Assembly (NCBI GenBank): GCA_041484525.1
Contig: JBGPHT010000018.1
Location: 13,666 to 77,665, forward strand
Direction of reading: 5' to 3'
DNA length: 64,000 bases
Origin: JBGPHT01 sp041484525
Lineage (GTDB): Bacteria; Acidobacteriota; Terriglobia; Bryobacterales; Bryobacteraceae
The position numbers and the translations under genes are program-made. Below, one piece after another: positions 44,910 through 53,348 of the stretch (within the stretch, counting starts at the first letter, position 1; the number at the start of each line of letters is the position of its first letter). A model generated the notes under the pieces. That model was not told where the DNA came from and did no database searches. It saw nothing but the letters and a program-made list of their open reading frames with translations.

Positions 44910-45492
44910 TCCCAAACTCGGCGCAGTGGCGTTGGTGCTGGCCGCGGGGGCAGCATGCAGGCAGGACATGCACGACCAGCCGAAATACATTCCGCTACGG
45001 CCGAGCGATTTCTTCGGCGATGGCCGCTCCGCAAGGCCGTTGATCGACGGGACCGTTGCGCGCGGCCACCTGAACGACGACGCGGCGTTCTTTACCGGCA
45101 AAGGCCCGGACGGCAAGCCCGTCGACGAATTCCCGTTCCCGGTGACGAAGGACGTGATCCTGCGCGGGCAGCAGCGATACAACATTTATTGCGCGCCCTG
45201 CCACGACCGGCTGGGCACAGGGCTCGGCAAGATCGTACAGCGCGGGTACCGGCAGCCGCCGTCGTATCACATCGATCGGTTGCGGCAGGCGCCCAACGGG
45301 TACATCTACGACGTGATCGCGAACGGGTTCGGCGCCATGCCCGACTACGCGGCGCAGATCCAACCGCGCGACCGCTGGGCGATCGTGGCCTACGTCCGCG
45401 CGCTGCAGCTTAGCCGTAACGCGAAGATCGGCGATGTTCCGGCCGACGCGCGGGCGCAACTTGGACCGCCGTCCGAAGGAGCCGCCCGATGA
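44899..45492 (+). CDS. actE: Alternative complex III subunit ActE, monohaem cytochrome c lipoprotein
   Basis: A 197-residue lipoprotein (lipobox around AAGAAC) with one CxxCH (CAPCH) near residue 98 and the distal Met in 'GFGAMPDYAAQI'. The 'MHDQPKYIPLRPSDFFGDGRSARP' segment after the lipobox is typical of ActE. It passes electrons towards the oxidase. It starts at TTG 44899 with GGGAGG eight bases upstream and overlaps actD by 11 bases and actF by four. Confidence 0.92.
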   Translation: MRINPKLGAVALVLAAGAACRQDMHDQPKYIPLRPSDFFGDGRSARPLIDGTVARGHLNDDAAFFTGKGPDGKPVDEFPFPVTKDVILRGQQRYNIYCAPCHDRLGTGLGKIVQRGYRQPPSYHIDRLRQAPNGYIYDVIANGFGAMPDYAAQIQPRDRWAIVAYVRALQLSRNAKIGDVPADARAQLGPPSEGAAR

Positions 45493-46688
45493 CGGCGCAA
45501 GGGCTCGATTTCTCCATCCCCGTTGCGCTGCGCGACGAACTGCGGCAGTGGCGCACGCGCGCGGGCACGGTGGGCGCGGTCGCGTCCGTGCTGTTGCTCA
45601 TCGGTGCGTTCTTATCGCCCGCGCAATTCTTCCGCTCGTATCTGTGGTCGTACATCTTCTACGTGGGCCTGGCGGTCGGCCCCCTGGCTTGGCTGATGGT
45701 GCAGTACCTCACGGGCGGCGCATGGGGGACGGTGATCCGCCGGCCGTGCGAAGCCGCGACCCGCACCATCCCGCTGCTCGTGCTGCTGTTCATTCCGATC
45801 GCTATCGGCATCCCATACCTGTATCAGTGGTCGCACCCGGATATCGTGGCGGCCGATGCCGCCCTGCGGCACAAACAGCCCTACCTGAACGTGCCGTTCT
45901 TCCTCGCGCGCACCGCCCTGTATTTCGGCGGCTGGCTGTTCTTCGCGTGGTGGATGAACCGATGGTCTGCCGTCGAGGACCAGGAAGGCGCGGCGGTGGC
46001 GCACCGGAAAATGGTGATCCTGGCCGGACCCGGGCTGCTGTTCTGGGGCTTCGCCGTTACCTTTATGTCGGTGGATTGGGTGCTCTCGCTCGACCCGCAT
46101 TGGTTCTCGACGATTTTCGGATTGCTGTTCATCGCCGGCCAGGGACTTTCGTCGATGGCGTTCCTCATCGCCTTATTGGTGCTGCTCTCCTTCCGCCGGC
46201 CGCTGTCCGACATCCTGACGCCGCGGCACCTGCACGACCTGGGAAAGCTGCTGCTCGCCAACGTCATGGTATGGGCGTATTTTTCGTTCTCGCAATTCCT
46301 GATCATCTGGTCGGGCAACCTGCCGGCCGAGATCCCGTGGTACCTGCGCCGGCTGAATGGCGGATGGCAGTACGTCGCGCTGCTGCTCGTCTTCGGCCAC
46401 TTCGCGCTGCCGTTTGCGCTGCTGCTGTCGCGCGATCTCAAACGCAATTACAAGCTGCTGGCCAGGATCGCGGTCTTCATCCTGTTGATGCGGTTTGTGG
46501 ACCTGTACTGGTTGGTGGCGCCGGATTATCTGAAAGGCGCGTTCGGCGTAAGCTGGATGGATTTCGTGGCGCCGGTCGCGATCGGCGGCATCTGGCTGGC
46601 GTGGTTCCTGACGCATCTCGAGAAACGGCCGCTGCTGCCGCTCAACGATCCCAACCTGGAGGAGACGCTGGCACATGGCCGGGAATAA
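45489..46688 (+). CDS. actF: Alternative complex III subunit ActF, second NrfD-like membrane protein
   Basis: A 399-residue membrane protein with about ten helices, the shorter NrfD-like subunit of the complex. Typical stretches are 'FLSPAQFFRSYLWSYIFYVGLAVGPLAWLMVQYLTGGAWG' in pieces, 'FYLSVDWVLSLDPHW'-like 'SVDWVLSLDPHWFSTIFG' and 'NGGWQYVALLLVFGHFALPF'. It lies beside ActC in known structures and may help proton handling. It overlaps the next gene by 14 bases. Confidence 0.93.
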   Translation: MTAQGLDFSIPVALRDELRQWRTRAGTVGAVASVLLLIGAFLSPAQFFRSYLWSYIFYVGLAVGPLAWLMVQYLTGGAWGTVIRRPCEAATRTIPLLVLLFIPIAIGIPYLYQWSHPDIVAADAALRHKQPYLNVPFFLARTALYFGGWLFFAWWMNRWSAVEDQEGAAVAHRKMVILAGPGLLFWGFAVTFMSVDWVLSLDPHWFSTIFGLLFIAGQGLSSMAFLIALLVLLSFRRPLSDILTPRHLHDLGKLLLANVMVWAYFSFSQFLIIWSGNLPAEIPWYLRRLNGGWQYVALLLVFGHFALPFALLLSRDLKRNYKLLARIAVFILLMRFVDLYWLVAPDYLKGAFGVSWMDFVAPVAIGGIWLAWFLTHLEKRPLLPLNDPNLEETLAHGRE

Positions 46689-47154
46689 CGTGGACCTCGA
46701 GCGGCCCGAGAACCGGCACGAGAGCGCCGACGTCGACGCGCGGGCAGTCGGCAAGTTCGGGATCGCGCTGGCGCTGTTGTGCATCGCCTCGCTGGCATTT
46801 GTCTTCGGACTGTTCCGGTATTTCTATGGGAGCGAGCCGTCGGCGCACACCGCCGGGGCCAAGCTGCCGCCGCAGCCGCAGTTGGAGAGGACCCCGGTGC
46901 TGGACTTGCAGCGCATGCGCCAGAGCGAAGACGAGGTTCTGAATAGCTACGGCTGGGTGGACGGGCGAAACGGCATCGTGCGGATTCCGATCGATCGCGC
47001 CATCGATCTGCTGGCCCAGCGCGGTCTACCGGGGCGGCGTACGACAGAACCGCAGAGCGCGGCAGCGGGGGTCACGGTACCAACCGAGAGCGGCTTGGGA
47101 GAGAAAGTGCAGCAGGTGGGCGGGCCGCTGGCCGGGGAACTGAAGGGCAAATAA
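46675..47154 (+). CDS. Single-pass membrane protein in the act-cox operon
   Basis: A 159-residue protein with a charged N-terminus, one membrane helix at residues about 28-50 (FGIALALLCIASLAFVFGLF) and a periplasmic tail containing 'LDLQRMRQSEDEVLNSYGWVD', 'GIVRIPIDRAIDLLAQRGLP' and a Gly/Pro-rich end. The 'LNSYGWVD..GIVRIPIDRAIDL' pattern recurs in proteins encoded beside act and cox genes in other bacteria. Its exact role is unknown; an assembly or linker role between complex III and oxidase is a guess. The stop directly touches the next ATG (TAAATG). Confidence 0.75.
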   Translation: MAGNNVDLERPENRHESADVDARAVGKFGIALALLCIASLAFVFGLFRYFYGSEPSAHTAGAKLPPQPQLERTPVLDLQRMRQSEDEVLNSYGWVDGRNGIVRIPIDRAIDLLAQRGLPGRRTTEPQSAAAGVTVPTESGLGEKVQQVGGPLAGELKGK

Positions 47155-48135
47155 ATGTTGAAGGTTACGAAATTACTGGCAAGTGAAAGAATCCGGGGAT
47201 GCTCCGGGCGGCCTACACGAATTCCGCAACCTGTTGCGCAGAGTAGGGGCGTCCCCGCATTCTTTCGCGGCCGGTCGCGACTCTGTTTGGTCCTGCTTCT
47301 TGCCACGTTTGCTTTCGGGCAGCCCGGGCAGCCGGCGCCGGCGCAGCGGTCGTACAGCATGCAGGATTCGAACCTGAAGCCGGCGCTCCCGGGCGCGCTC
47401 GAGGGCGTGGGCATCGACCAGAAACTCGACCAACAACTTCCGCTCGATCTCGTTTTCCAGGACGAGGCCGGCCGGCCGGTTCCGCTCTCCACGTTCTTCG
47501 CCGGCCGCAAGCCTGTCATCCTGGCGCCGGTCTACTATCGCTGCCCGATGCTCTGCACGCAGATTCTGACGGGCCTCGAAAGCAGCCTCAAGGCCGTCTC
47601 GTTCAATCCCGGTCAGGATTTTGAAGTCGTCGCCATCAGCTTCGACCCCAAGGACACGCCCGAACTCGCCGCCGCCAAAAAGCAGATGTACCTGAAGCGC
47701 TACGGCCGCCCGAACACGGCCAACGGCTGGCACTTTCTCACCGGCGACGAGCGCAACATCAGCGCGCTGCTGAACGCCATCGGCTACCACGTGAAGTACG
47801 ACCAGAAGACCGACCAGTGGGCGCACGCCAGCGGCATCCAGATCGCGACGCCGGAAGGGCGGCTGTCGCGCTACTTCTACGGTGTGGAGTTTGCGCCGCG
47901 CGATGTGCGCCTGGGCCTGGTAGAGGCTTCGCAGAACAAGATCGGGAACCCGGTCGACAGGGTGCTGCTGTTCTGCTATCACTACGACCCGGCAACGGGC
48001 AAATACGGCGCCATCGCGATCGACATGATCCGGTTCGCCGGCGCTGGTTTCGTGCTGCTCTGCGGCACGTTTCTGCTGATCGCTTTCCGCCGGGATTTCC
48101 GGGCGGACCGGCGGAGCGTGAAGCGGGCTGGATAA
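47155..48135 (+). CDS. SCO1/SenC copper chaperone with a repeat-derived N-terminus
   Basis: A 326-residue membrane-associated thioredoxin-fold protein that supplies copper to the CuA site of the oxidase. The copper motif is 'YYRCPMLCTQIL' near residue 127, with 'VVAISFDPKDTPELAAAKK' after it; a distal His follows in 'WAHASG'. A C-terminal membrane helix (FAGAGFVLLCGTFLLIAF) is an unusual extra. Residues about 10-38 are encoded by a family B repeat inserted in frame between the ATG and the hydrophobic signal core (LCLVLLLATFAFG). No later start codon could give a working signal peptide, so translation must read the repeat. Confidence 0.9.
   Translation: MLKVTKLLASERIRGCSGRPTRIPQPVAQSRGVPAFFRGRSRLCLVLLLATFAFGQPGQPAPAQRSYSMQDSNLKPALPGALEGVGIDQKLDQQLPLDLVFQDEAGRPVPLSTFFAGRKPVILAPVYYRCPMLCTQILTGLESSLKAVSFNPGQDFEVVAISFDPKDTPELAAAKKQMYLKRYGRPNTANGWHFLTGDERNISALLNAIGYHVKYDQKTDQWAHASGIQIATPEGRLSRYFYGVEFAPRDVRLGLVEASQNKIGNPVDRVLLFCYHYDPATGKYGAIAIDMIRFAGAGFVLLCGTFLLIAFRRDFRADRRSVKRAG
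47183..47268. repeat. Family B palindromic repeat, copy 2, inside the SCO1 gene
   Basis: Arms GTGAAAGAATCCGGGGATGC and GCGTCCCCGCATTCTTTCGC with the core CTCCGGGCGGCCTACACGAA and CAGAGTAGGG. It has no stop codon in the frame of the SCO1 gene and encodes a run rich in Arg and Pro (SERIRGCSGRPTRIPQPVAQ). Confidence 0.9.
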
Positions 48136-48141
48136 ATCGAA

Positions 48142-49131
48142 ATGGGAACCAAGCTACCACTTTTTCCGGTACAGGCATCCACCATCGCGCCCGAGGTGGA
48201 TCATCTGCTCTACTTCCTGCTCGCAGTGGCCGTGTTTTTCACGTTGCTGATTTTCTTTTCGATCTTCTATTTCGCGGTCCGCTACCGGCGCCGCTCGGAG
48301 CAGGAACTGCCGCACGTGATCCACGGCAGCATGACGCTCGAAATCCTGTGGAGCGTGATTCCGTTCGGCCTCACCATGGTGATGTTCACGTGGGGCGCCA
48401 GCATCTACTTCACGCAGAATGTCCCGCCGCATGACGCGCTGACGGTCTACGCCGTGGGCAAGCAGTGGATGTGGAAGCTGCAGCACATGGAGGGGCAGCG
48501 CGAAATTAATGAGCTGCACATTCCGGTCGGGCGCGCGGTGAAGCTGATCATGACGTCGGAGGACGTGATCCACAGTTTCTTCGTGCCGGCATTCCGTACC
48601 AAACAGGACGTGCTGCCAGGGAAGTATTCGATGACCTGGTTCCAGCCCACCAAGCCGGGCAAGTATCACCTGTTCTGCGCCGAATATTGCGGCACCAAGC
48701 ACTCGGGAATGATCGGCTGGGTCTATGTGATGGAGCCGCAGGATTATCAAACGTGGCTCAGCGGCGGCGCGACCACGGGGTCGCTCGCCGAAAACGGGCA
48801 GAAACTTTTCCAGGAGCTGGCCTGCGCCAACTGCCACAAGGACGATGGCACGGGGCGCTGTCCCAAGCTGGTCGGGCTGTTCGGCACCAGCGTGCCGCTC
48901 ACCGGAGGCGGCAGCGTGAAGGCCGACGAAGCCTACATCCGGGAGTCGATCTTGAACCCAAGCGCCAAGGTGGTGTCCGGATACCAGCCGGTGATGCCGA
49001 CCTTCCAGGGGCTGGTGACGGAGGAGAACGTGTTGCAGTTGATCGAGTACGTGAAGTCGATCGGGCCGAAGCCTGCGAATGCCGCGGCGCCGGCCGCGAG
49101 TACCGGGAGTTCGACACCTAAGAATCGGTAG
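48142..49131 (+). CDS. coxB: Cytochrome c oxidase subunit II with fused cytochrome c (caa3 type)
   Basis: A 329-residue subunit. Two membrane helices (about residues 24-48 and 70-90) are followed by the CuA cupredoxin domain: 'VIHSFFVPAFRTKQDVLPG' and the CuA site 'CAEYCGTKHSGM' near residue 178. The C-terminal 100 residues form a cytochrome c with CANCH near residue 229 and Met in 'QPVMPTFQG'. The fused haem marks a caa3 oxidase, which can take electrons directly from ActA/ActE. It is followed by coxA after four bases. Confidence 0.96.
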   Translation: MGTKLPLFPVQASTIAPEVDHLLYFLLAVAVFFTLLIFFSIFYFAVRYRRRSEQELPHVIHGSMTLEILWSVIPFGLTMVMFTWGASIYFTQNVPPHDALTVYAVGKQWMWKLQHMEGQREINELHIPVGRAVKLIMTSEDVIHSFFVPAFRTKQDVLPGKYSMTWFQPTKPGKYHLFCAEYCGTKHSGMIGWVYVMEPQDYQTWLSGGATTGSLAENGQKLFQELACANCHKDDGTGRCPKLVGLFGTSVPLTGGGSVKADEAYIRESILNPSAKVVSGYQPVMPTFQGLVTEENVLQLIEYVKSIGPKPANAAAPAASTGSSTPKNR

Positions 49132-49135
49132 AGAT

Positions 49136-50761
49136 ATGATTACCGCCGCCGCACAAGAACGAGAGCATTACTTAAACACCAGCTACGGCATCAAATCGTG
49201 GCTCCTGACTAAGGACCACAAGCGCATCGGGCTGCTCTACCTCGCTACTATTACGTTGTTCTTCTTTCTGGGCGGCGCCTTCGCTACGCTGATCCGCATC
49301 GAACTGCTGACGCCGCAGGGCGACTTGGTTTCGTCGGACACTTACAACAAGCTGTTCACGATGCACGGCGTGATCATGGTGTTCTTCTTCCTGATTCCGT
49401 CGGTACCGGCCACGCTGGGTAATTTCTTTATGCCGATGATGATCGGCGCACGCGACCTGGCGTTTCCGAAGATCAACTTACTGAGTTGGTACCTGCTGGT
49501 AGTCGGCGGACTATTCACACTCTTCGCCATGTTTGCTGGTGGCGTGGATACCGGCTGGACCTTCTACACGCCTTACAGCACGACTTACTCGAACACCTGG
49601 GTGATCGCCACTGCGCTGGGCATTTTCATCAGCGGCTTCTCCTCCATCCTGACTGGCCTGAACTTCATCGTGACTGTGCACCGCATGCGCGCTCCTGGCA
49701 TGACGTGGTTCCGCCTGCCGCTGTTCGTGTGGGCAAATTACGCCACCAGCCTGATCCAGGTGCTGGGCACGCCGGTACTGGCCGTCACCATCGTGCTGCT
49801 GTTCTGCGAGCGCGTGTTCCACATGGGGATTTTCGATCCGGCGCGCGGCGGCGATCCGGTGTTGTTCCAGCACCTCTTCTGGTTCTACTCTCACCCCGCG
49901 GTATACATCATGGTGCTGCCCGCGATGGGCGTGATCAGCGAGTTAGTGTCGGTGTTTTCGCGCAAGCCGGTCTTCGGGTACGGCTTCGTGGCGTTCTCGA
50001 GCGTGGCGATCGCGGTGCTCGGATTCCTGGTCTGGGGGCACCACCTGTTCGTCAGCACACAATCTGTGTATGCCGGGATGGTGTTCTCGTTCCTGAGTTA
50101 CTTCGTGGCGATTCCGTCGGCCATCAAAGTCTTCAACTGGACCGCTACCTTATATAAGGGCTCGATATCGTTCGCCACGCCGATGCTGTATGCGTTCGGC
50201 TTCGTCGGGCTGTTCACCATCGGCGGGCTGACCGGCCTGTTCGTCGCGTGCCTGGGGATCGACGTGCACGTAACCGATACTTACTTCGTTGTCGCGCACT
50301 TCCACTACATCATGGTGGGCGGCACCATCATGGCGTATCTCGGCGGACTGCACTATTGGTGGCCGAAGATGACCGGCCGCATGTACCCGGAGGCCTGGGC
50401 GAAACTTTCGGCGCTGGTGATTTTCCTGGGCTTCAACCTGACGTTCTTCCCGCAGTTCATCCTCGGCTATCTCGGCATGCCGCGCCGCTATCATGTGTAC
50501 CCGGAAGAATTCCAGGTGCTGCACGTGCTCTCGACCGCCGGCGCCTCGGTGCTGGCGGTGGGCTACGTCATCCCCATGGTCTACTTCATCTGGTCGCTGC
50601 GCTACGGGCAAGTGGCGGGCGCGAACCCTTGGGGCGCGACAGGACTGGAGTGGAAGACCGCCTCGCCGCCGCCGCTCCACAATTTCGACGAGACGCCGGT
50701 GGTGACCCACGATGCCTACGATTACAGCACCGTGATGGAGGAGGGGATCGAAGTTGGCTGA
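49136..50761 (+). CDS. coxA: Cytochrome c oxidase subunit I, A2 type
   Basis: A 541-residue haem-copper oxidase core with 12 helices. The low-spin haem and binuclear ligands are visible: 'FTMHGVIMVFFF', 'FWFYSHPAVYIMVLPAMG', 'VWGHHLFV' and 'VVAHFHYIMVGG'. The YSHPAVY form, with no Glu in the position of HPEVY, is that of A2-subfamily enzymes such as the caa3 oxidase of Rhodothermus marinus, where a Tyr-Ser pair replaces the D-channel Glu. The upstream open frame to 49079 lies in coxB; ATG 49136 is the start. Confidence 0.97.
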   Translation: MITAAAQEREHYLNTSYGIKSWLLTKDHKRIGLLYLATITLFFFLGGAFATLIRIELLTPQGDLVSSDTYNKLFTMHGVIMVFFFLIPSVPATLGNFFMPMMIGARDLAFPKINLLSWYLLVVGGLFTLFAMFAGGVDTGWTFYTPYSTTYSNTWVIATALGIFISGFSSILTGLNFIVTVHRMRAPGMTWFRLPLFVWANYATSLIQVLGTPVLAVTIVLLFCERVFHMGIFDPARGGDPVLFQHLFWFYSHPAVYIMVLPAMGVISELVSVFSRKPVFGYGFVAFSSVAIAVLGFLVWGHHLFVSTQSVYAGMVFSFLSYFVAIPSAIKVFNWTATLYKGSISFATPMLYAFGFVGLFTIGGLTGLFVACLGIDVHVTDTYFVVAHFHYIMVGGTIMAYLGGLHYWWPKMTGRMYPEAWAKLSALVIFLGFNLTFFPQFILGYLGMPRRYHVYPEEFQVLHVLSTAGASVLAVGYVIPMVYFIWSLRYGQVAGANPWGATGLEWKTASPPPLHNFDETPVVTHDAYDYSTVMEEGIEVG

Positions 50762-51428
50762 TCGTGCGCATGCGGAAACACCCGCGCTGCGGGTGCAGTT
50801 CGACACGGCCGAGCAACAGAAGGACGCCTCCACGCTCGGGATGTGGATCTTCCTCATCACCGAAATCATGTTCTTCGGCGGCCTGTTTCTGGTTTACACG
50901 GTCTATCGCTCCATCTACCCGGGAGTGTTTGCCCACGCTAGCAGCAGCTTGAACGAGGTGATCGGCGCGATCAATACGGCGGTACTGCTCTGTAGCAGCT
51001 TTACCATGGTGCTGGCGGTGCGCGCAGCGCAACTCGGGCAGCGCAAAGCTATCGTGATTTTCCTGATCCTGACTCTGGTCCTCGGCTTCGTCTTCCTGGG
51101 TGTGAAGGCTTACGAGTGGAACGAGAAATTTGTGGAGCACCACGTTCCCGGTCCCACCTTCCATTTCGAAGGCCTTCCGGCGGGAGATCAGGGCCCGGCG
51201 CAGCTTTTCTTTTCGCTGTACTTCGCCATGACCGGACTGCACGCGTTCCACATGGTGATCGGCGCCGGCATTTTGATGGTCCTGATCTGGCAGGCAAAGA
51301 AGGGACGGTATTCGGCGGACTACATGACGCCTGTCGATCTAGGTGGACTCTATTGGCACTTCGTCGATATTATCTGGATCTATCTATTCCCGCTGCTGTA
51401 CCTGATTGACCGCCACTTACTGAAATAG
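50754..51428 (+). CDS. coxC: Cytochrome c oxidase subunit III
   Basis: A 224-residue subunit with five hydrophobic helices. Marks are 'STLGMWIFLITEIMFFGGLF' at residues about 26-45, 'FFSLYFAMTGLHAFHMVIGAG' and 'GGLYWHFVDIIWIYLFPLLYL'. It stabilises the oxidase and helps proton uptake. It starts at TTG 50754, overlapping the coxA stop by eight bases, and is followed two bases on by the subunit IV gene. Confidence 0.95.
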   Translation: MADRAHAETPALRVQFDTAEQQKDASTLGMWIFLITEIMFFGGLFLVYTVYRSIYPGVFAHASSSLNEVIGAINTAVLLCSSFTMVLAVRAAQLGQRKAIVIFLILTLVLGFVFLGVKAYEWNEKFVEHHVPGPTFHFEGLPAGDQGPAQLFFSLYFAMTGLHAFHMVIGAGILMVLIWQAKKGRYSADYMTPVDLGGLYWHFVDIIWIYLFPLLYLIDRHLLK

Positions 51429-51430
51429 CT

Positions 51431-51730
51431 ATGACTAACCACGTCGATTCCGTCAAGACCTACACCATCATCTGGATCATTCTACTGATCGGCACCGCGG
51501 TGACGACGGTCGTAGCGCATGTGGACCTCGGCCCCTTCAGCGTCGTGGTGGCATTGGCGATCGCCGCCTGCAAGACGCTGCTAGTGGCGCTGTTCTTCAT
51601 GCACATCCGGCATAGTTCGCGGCTGACGAAACTGGTGGTGGCCGGCGGTCTGTTGTGGCTGGGGATTCTACTGCTCCTGACGATGGCTGACTTCGTTTCG
51701 CGGGGCTGGCTGAGGGGGCTAAGGAACTAA
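51431..51730 (+). CDS. coxD: Cytochrome c oxidase subunit IV (small CoxD/CtaF-type)
   Basis: A 99-residue membrane protein with three hydrophobic helices. The prokaryotic subunit IV pattern is clear: 'YTIIWIILLIGTAVTTVVAHVDLG', 'AIAACKTLLVALFFMHIRHSSRLTKLVV' in sequence, 'GILLLLTMADF'. It is the last gene of the act-cox operon, whose end is two bases from the stop of the convergent ntrC-like gene, leaving no space for a separate terminator. Confidence 0.92.
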   Translation: MTNHVDSVKTYTIIWIILLIGTAVTTVVAHVDLGPFSVVVALAIAACKTLLVALFFMHIRHSSRLTKLVVAGGLLWLGILLLLTMADFVSRGWLRGLRN

Positions 51731-51732
51731 TC

Positions 51733-53169
51733 CTACGCTCCTATTCCGAACTCTTTCCCGGCGCCGTACTCCTTCAGTTTATTGTGCAGCGTCTTCAGGC
51801 TGATCCCCAGGATTTCGGCGGCGCGCGTCTTATTGTTGCGCGTGTGCTCGAGGGTCCGCAGGATGAGGCCCTTTTCGGCATCCTCCACCGTAGTACCGAT
51901 CTGGAACCGGACCGTATCCGGATCGTCGGCGGGCGATGCCGGGGTGGCATGAGAGCCGGCGCCCGCGAGCGTGGCTGAACCCGCCGGGCGGCTCTGCAGA
52001 AACGCCGGCAGGTGCTTCATCTCGATGGTGCCTTCCCCCACCAGGATCACTGCCCGTTCGATCACGTTGCGCAACTCGCGCACATTGCCCGGCCAGTTGT
52101 GCTTTTCAAACGCTTCCATCACGGCCGGTGAGATGTCCGAGGCACGGCACTCGTGCTTGCGGTTCAGATCCGTGAGCAGCGCCTCGGCAATGTTCCGGAT
52201 GTCTTCCTTGCGCTCGCGCAGCGCCGGCAGGTGGATGTGGAACACATTGAGCCGGTAGAACAGGTCTTCGCGCAATTGCCCGCCTTGCACCGCCTGTTCC
52301 GGCACTTTGTTGGTGGCCGCCACCACGCGGACGTCCACTTCGAACTCGGTTCTGCCGCCCAGGCGCCGCACCTTCGAGTCTTCCAGAATGCGCAGCAGCT
52401 TGGCCTGCGTCTGCATGGGCATCTCGCCGATTTCGTCGAGCAGCAGAGTGCCGTGCTGCGCCACTTCAAAACAGCCGGCGCGGCGTTCCGACGCCCCCGT
52501 GAACGATCCCTTCTCGTGTCCGAACAGCTCGCTCTCGATCAGCGTCTCCGGCAGCGCGGCGCAGTTGATGGCGATAAACGGCCCCTGGCGGCGCGGGCTG
52601 AGCGCGTGCAGAGTGCGGGCCACCATCTCCTTCCCGGTGCCGCTGTCGCCTGTGATCAGCACGCAAGCTTTGCTCGGCCCCGCCTGCTGCAGCAGCGCAA
52701 AGATTTCCTGCATACGACCGGAAGTGCCGACCATTTCGCCCAGCGATCCTTTGTAGCTGAGCTGCCGCTCCAGGTTGCGCTTCTCGACGCGCAGACCGGC
52801 ATGTGTGCCGGCGCGGCGCAGCAGCACTTCGAGAGTCGCCGGCTGCAAGGGCTTTTCGAGAAACCAGTAGGCGCCCAGTTCGTGCACCGTCTTCACCGCC
52901 GTTTCGATGTTGCCGTAGGCGGTGAGCACAATGGTGGGCGGCATTTCGCCCGACTCGCGCAGGCGCTCGAGGAAGCCGAAGCCGTCGAGGTTGGGCATGT
53001 TAAGATCGGTGATGATGACGTCGGCCGCGAAGCCGGCCAGCTTGGCGAGCGCTTCGTTGCCGTCGCCCGCCGTCTCCGGCTGCATGCCCCAGGCGGAAAC
53101 CATTGCGGCCAAGCCGCTGCGCTGGCTGGCCTCGTCGTCGACAATCAGAACTTTAATCGGTTGATTCAA
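51733..53169 (-). CDS. Sigma-54-dependent response regulator of the NtrC family
   Basis: A 478-residue regulator. The receiver domain (residues 1-120) has the phosphoacceptor Asp in 'VIITDLNMPNLDGFGF' near residue 55 and Lys in 'FLEKPLQP'. The AAA+ domain (about 145-375) has Walker A 'GDSGTGKEMVART', the sigma-54 contact loop 'EKGSFTGASE' and Walker B 'GTLLLDEIGE'. A Fis-type helix-turn-helix closes the protein ('NKTRAAEILGISLKTLHNKLKEYG'). It starts at TTG 53169. The partner kinase is not adjacent. I see no convincing -24/-12 promoter nearby. Confidence 0.96.
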   Translation of the reverse strand: MNQPIKVLIVDDEASQRSGLAAMVSAWGMQPETAGDGNEALAKLAGFAADVIITDLNMPNLDGFGFLERLRESGEMPPTIVLTAYGNIETAVKTVHELGAYWFLEKPLQPATLEVLLRRAGTHAGLRVEKRNLERQLSYKGSLGEMVGTSGRMQEIFALLQQAGPSKACVLITGDSGTGKEMVARTLHALSPRRQGPFIAINCAALPETLIESELFGHEKGSFTGASERRAGCFEVAQHGTLLLDEIGEMPMQTQAKLLRILEDSKVRRLGGRTEFEVDVRVVAATNKVPEQAVQGGQLREDLFYRLNVFHIHLPALRERKEDIRNIAEALLTDLNRKHECRASDISPAVMEAFEKHNWPGNVRELRNVIERAVILVGEGTIEMKHLPAFLQSRPAGSATLAGAGSHATPASPADDPDTVRFQIGTTVEDAEKGLILRTLEHTRNNKTRAAEILGISLKTLHNKLKEYGAGKEFGIGA

Positions 53170-53348
53170 AATGAGTGAGTCCTTCCCTGGGACGGCTTCA
53201 TACCTATTTTACGACGCCCACGTCCAAGGAGAAGGACGAGTTGCGGGTGAAACCGCGTTTTGCAGGAAAATGATAGTATTGAAGCTACTCCGGGCTCGAG
53301 CCGTAAATGGCCCGGAATAGCGGTGCGGCAACGCACGAGGGAAGAACT

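Noticed and set aside
47355..47372. Sequence resembling a tRNA T-arm (GGTTCGAATCC on the minus strand)
   Set aside because: It encodes conserved SCO1 residues, and no acceptor, D or anticodon arms pair around it.
53170..53348. Search for a sigma-54 promoter between the NtrC-like regulator and the low-complexity protein
   Set aside because: No GG-N10-GC element with convincing flanks was found; the idea that the regulator controls its neighbour stays unproven.
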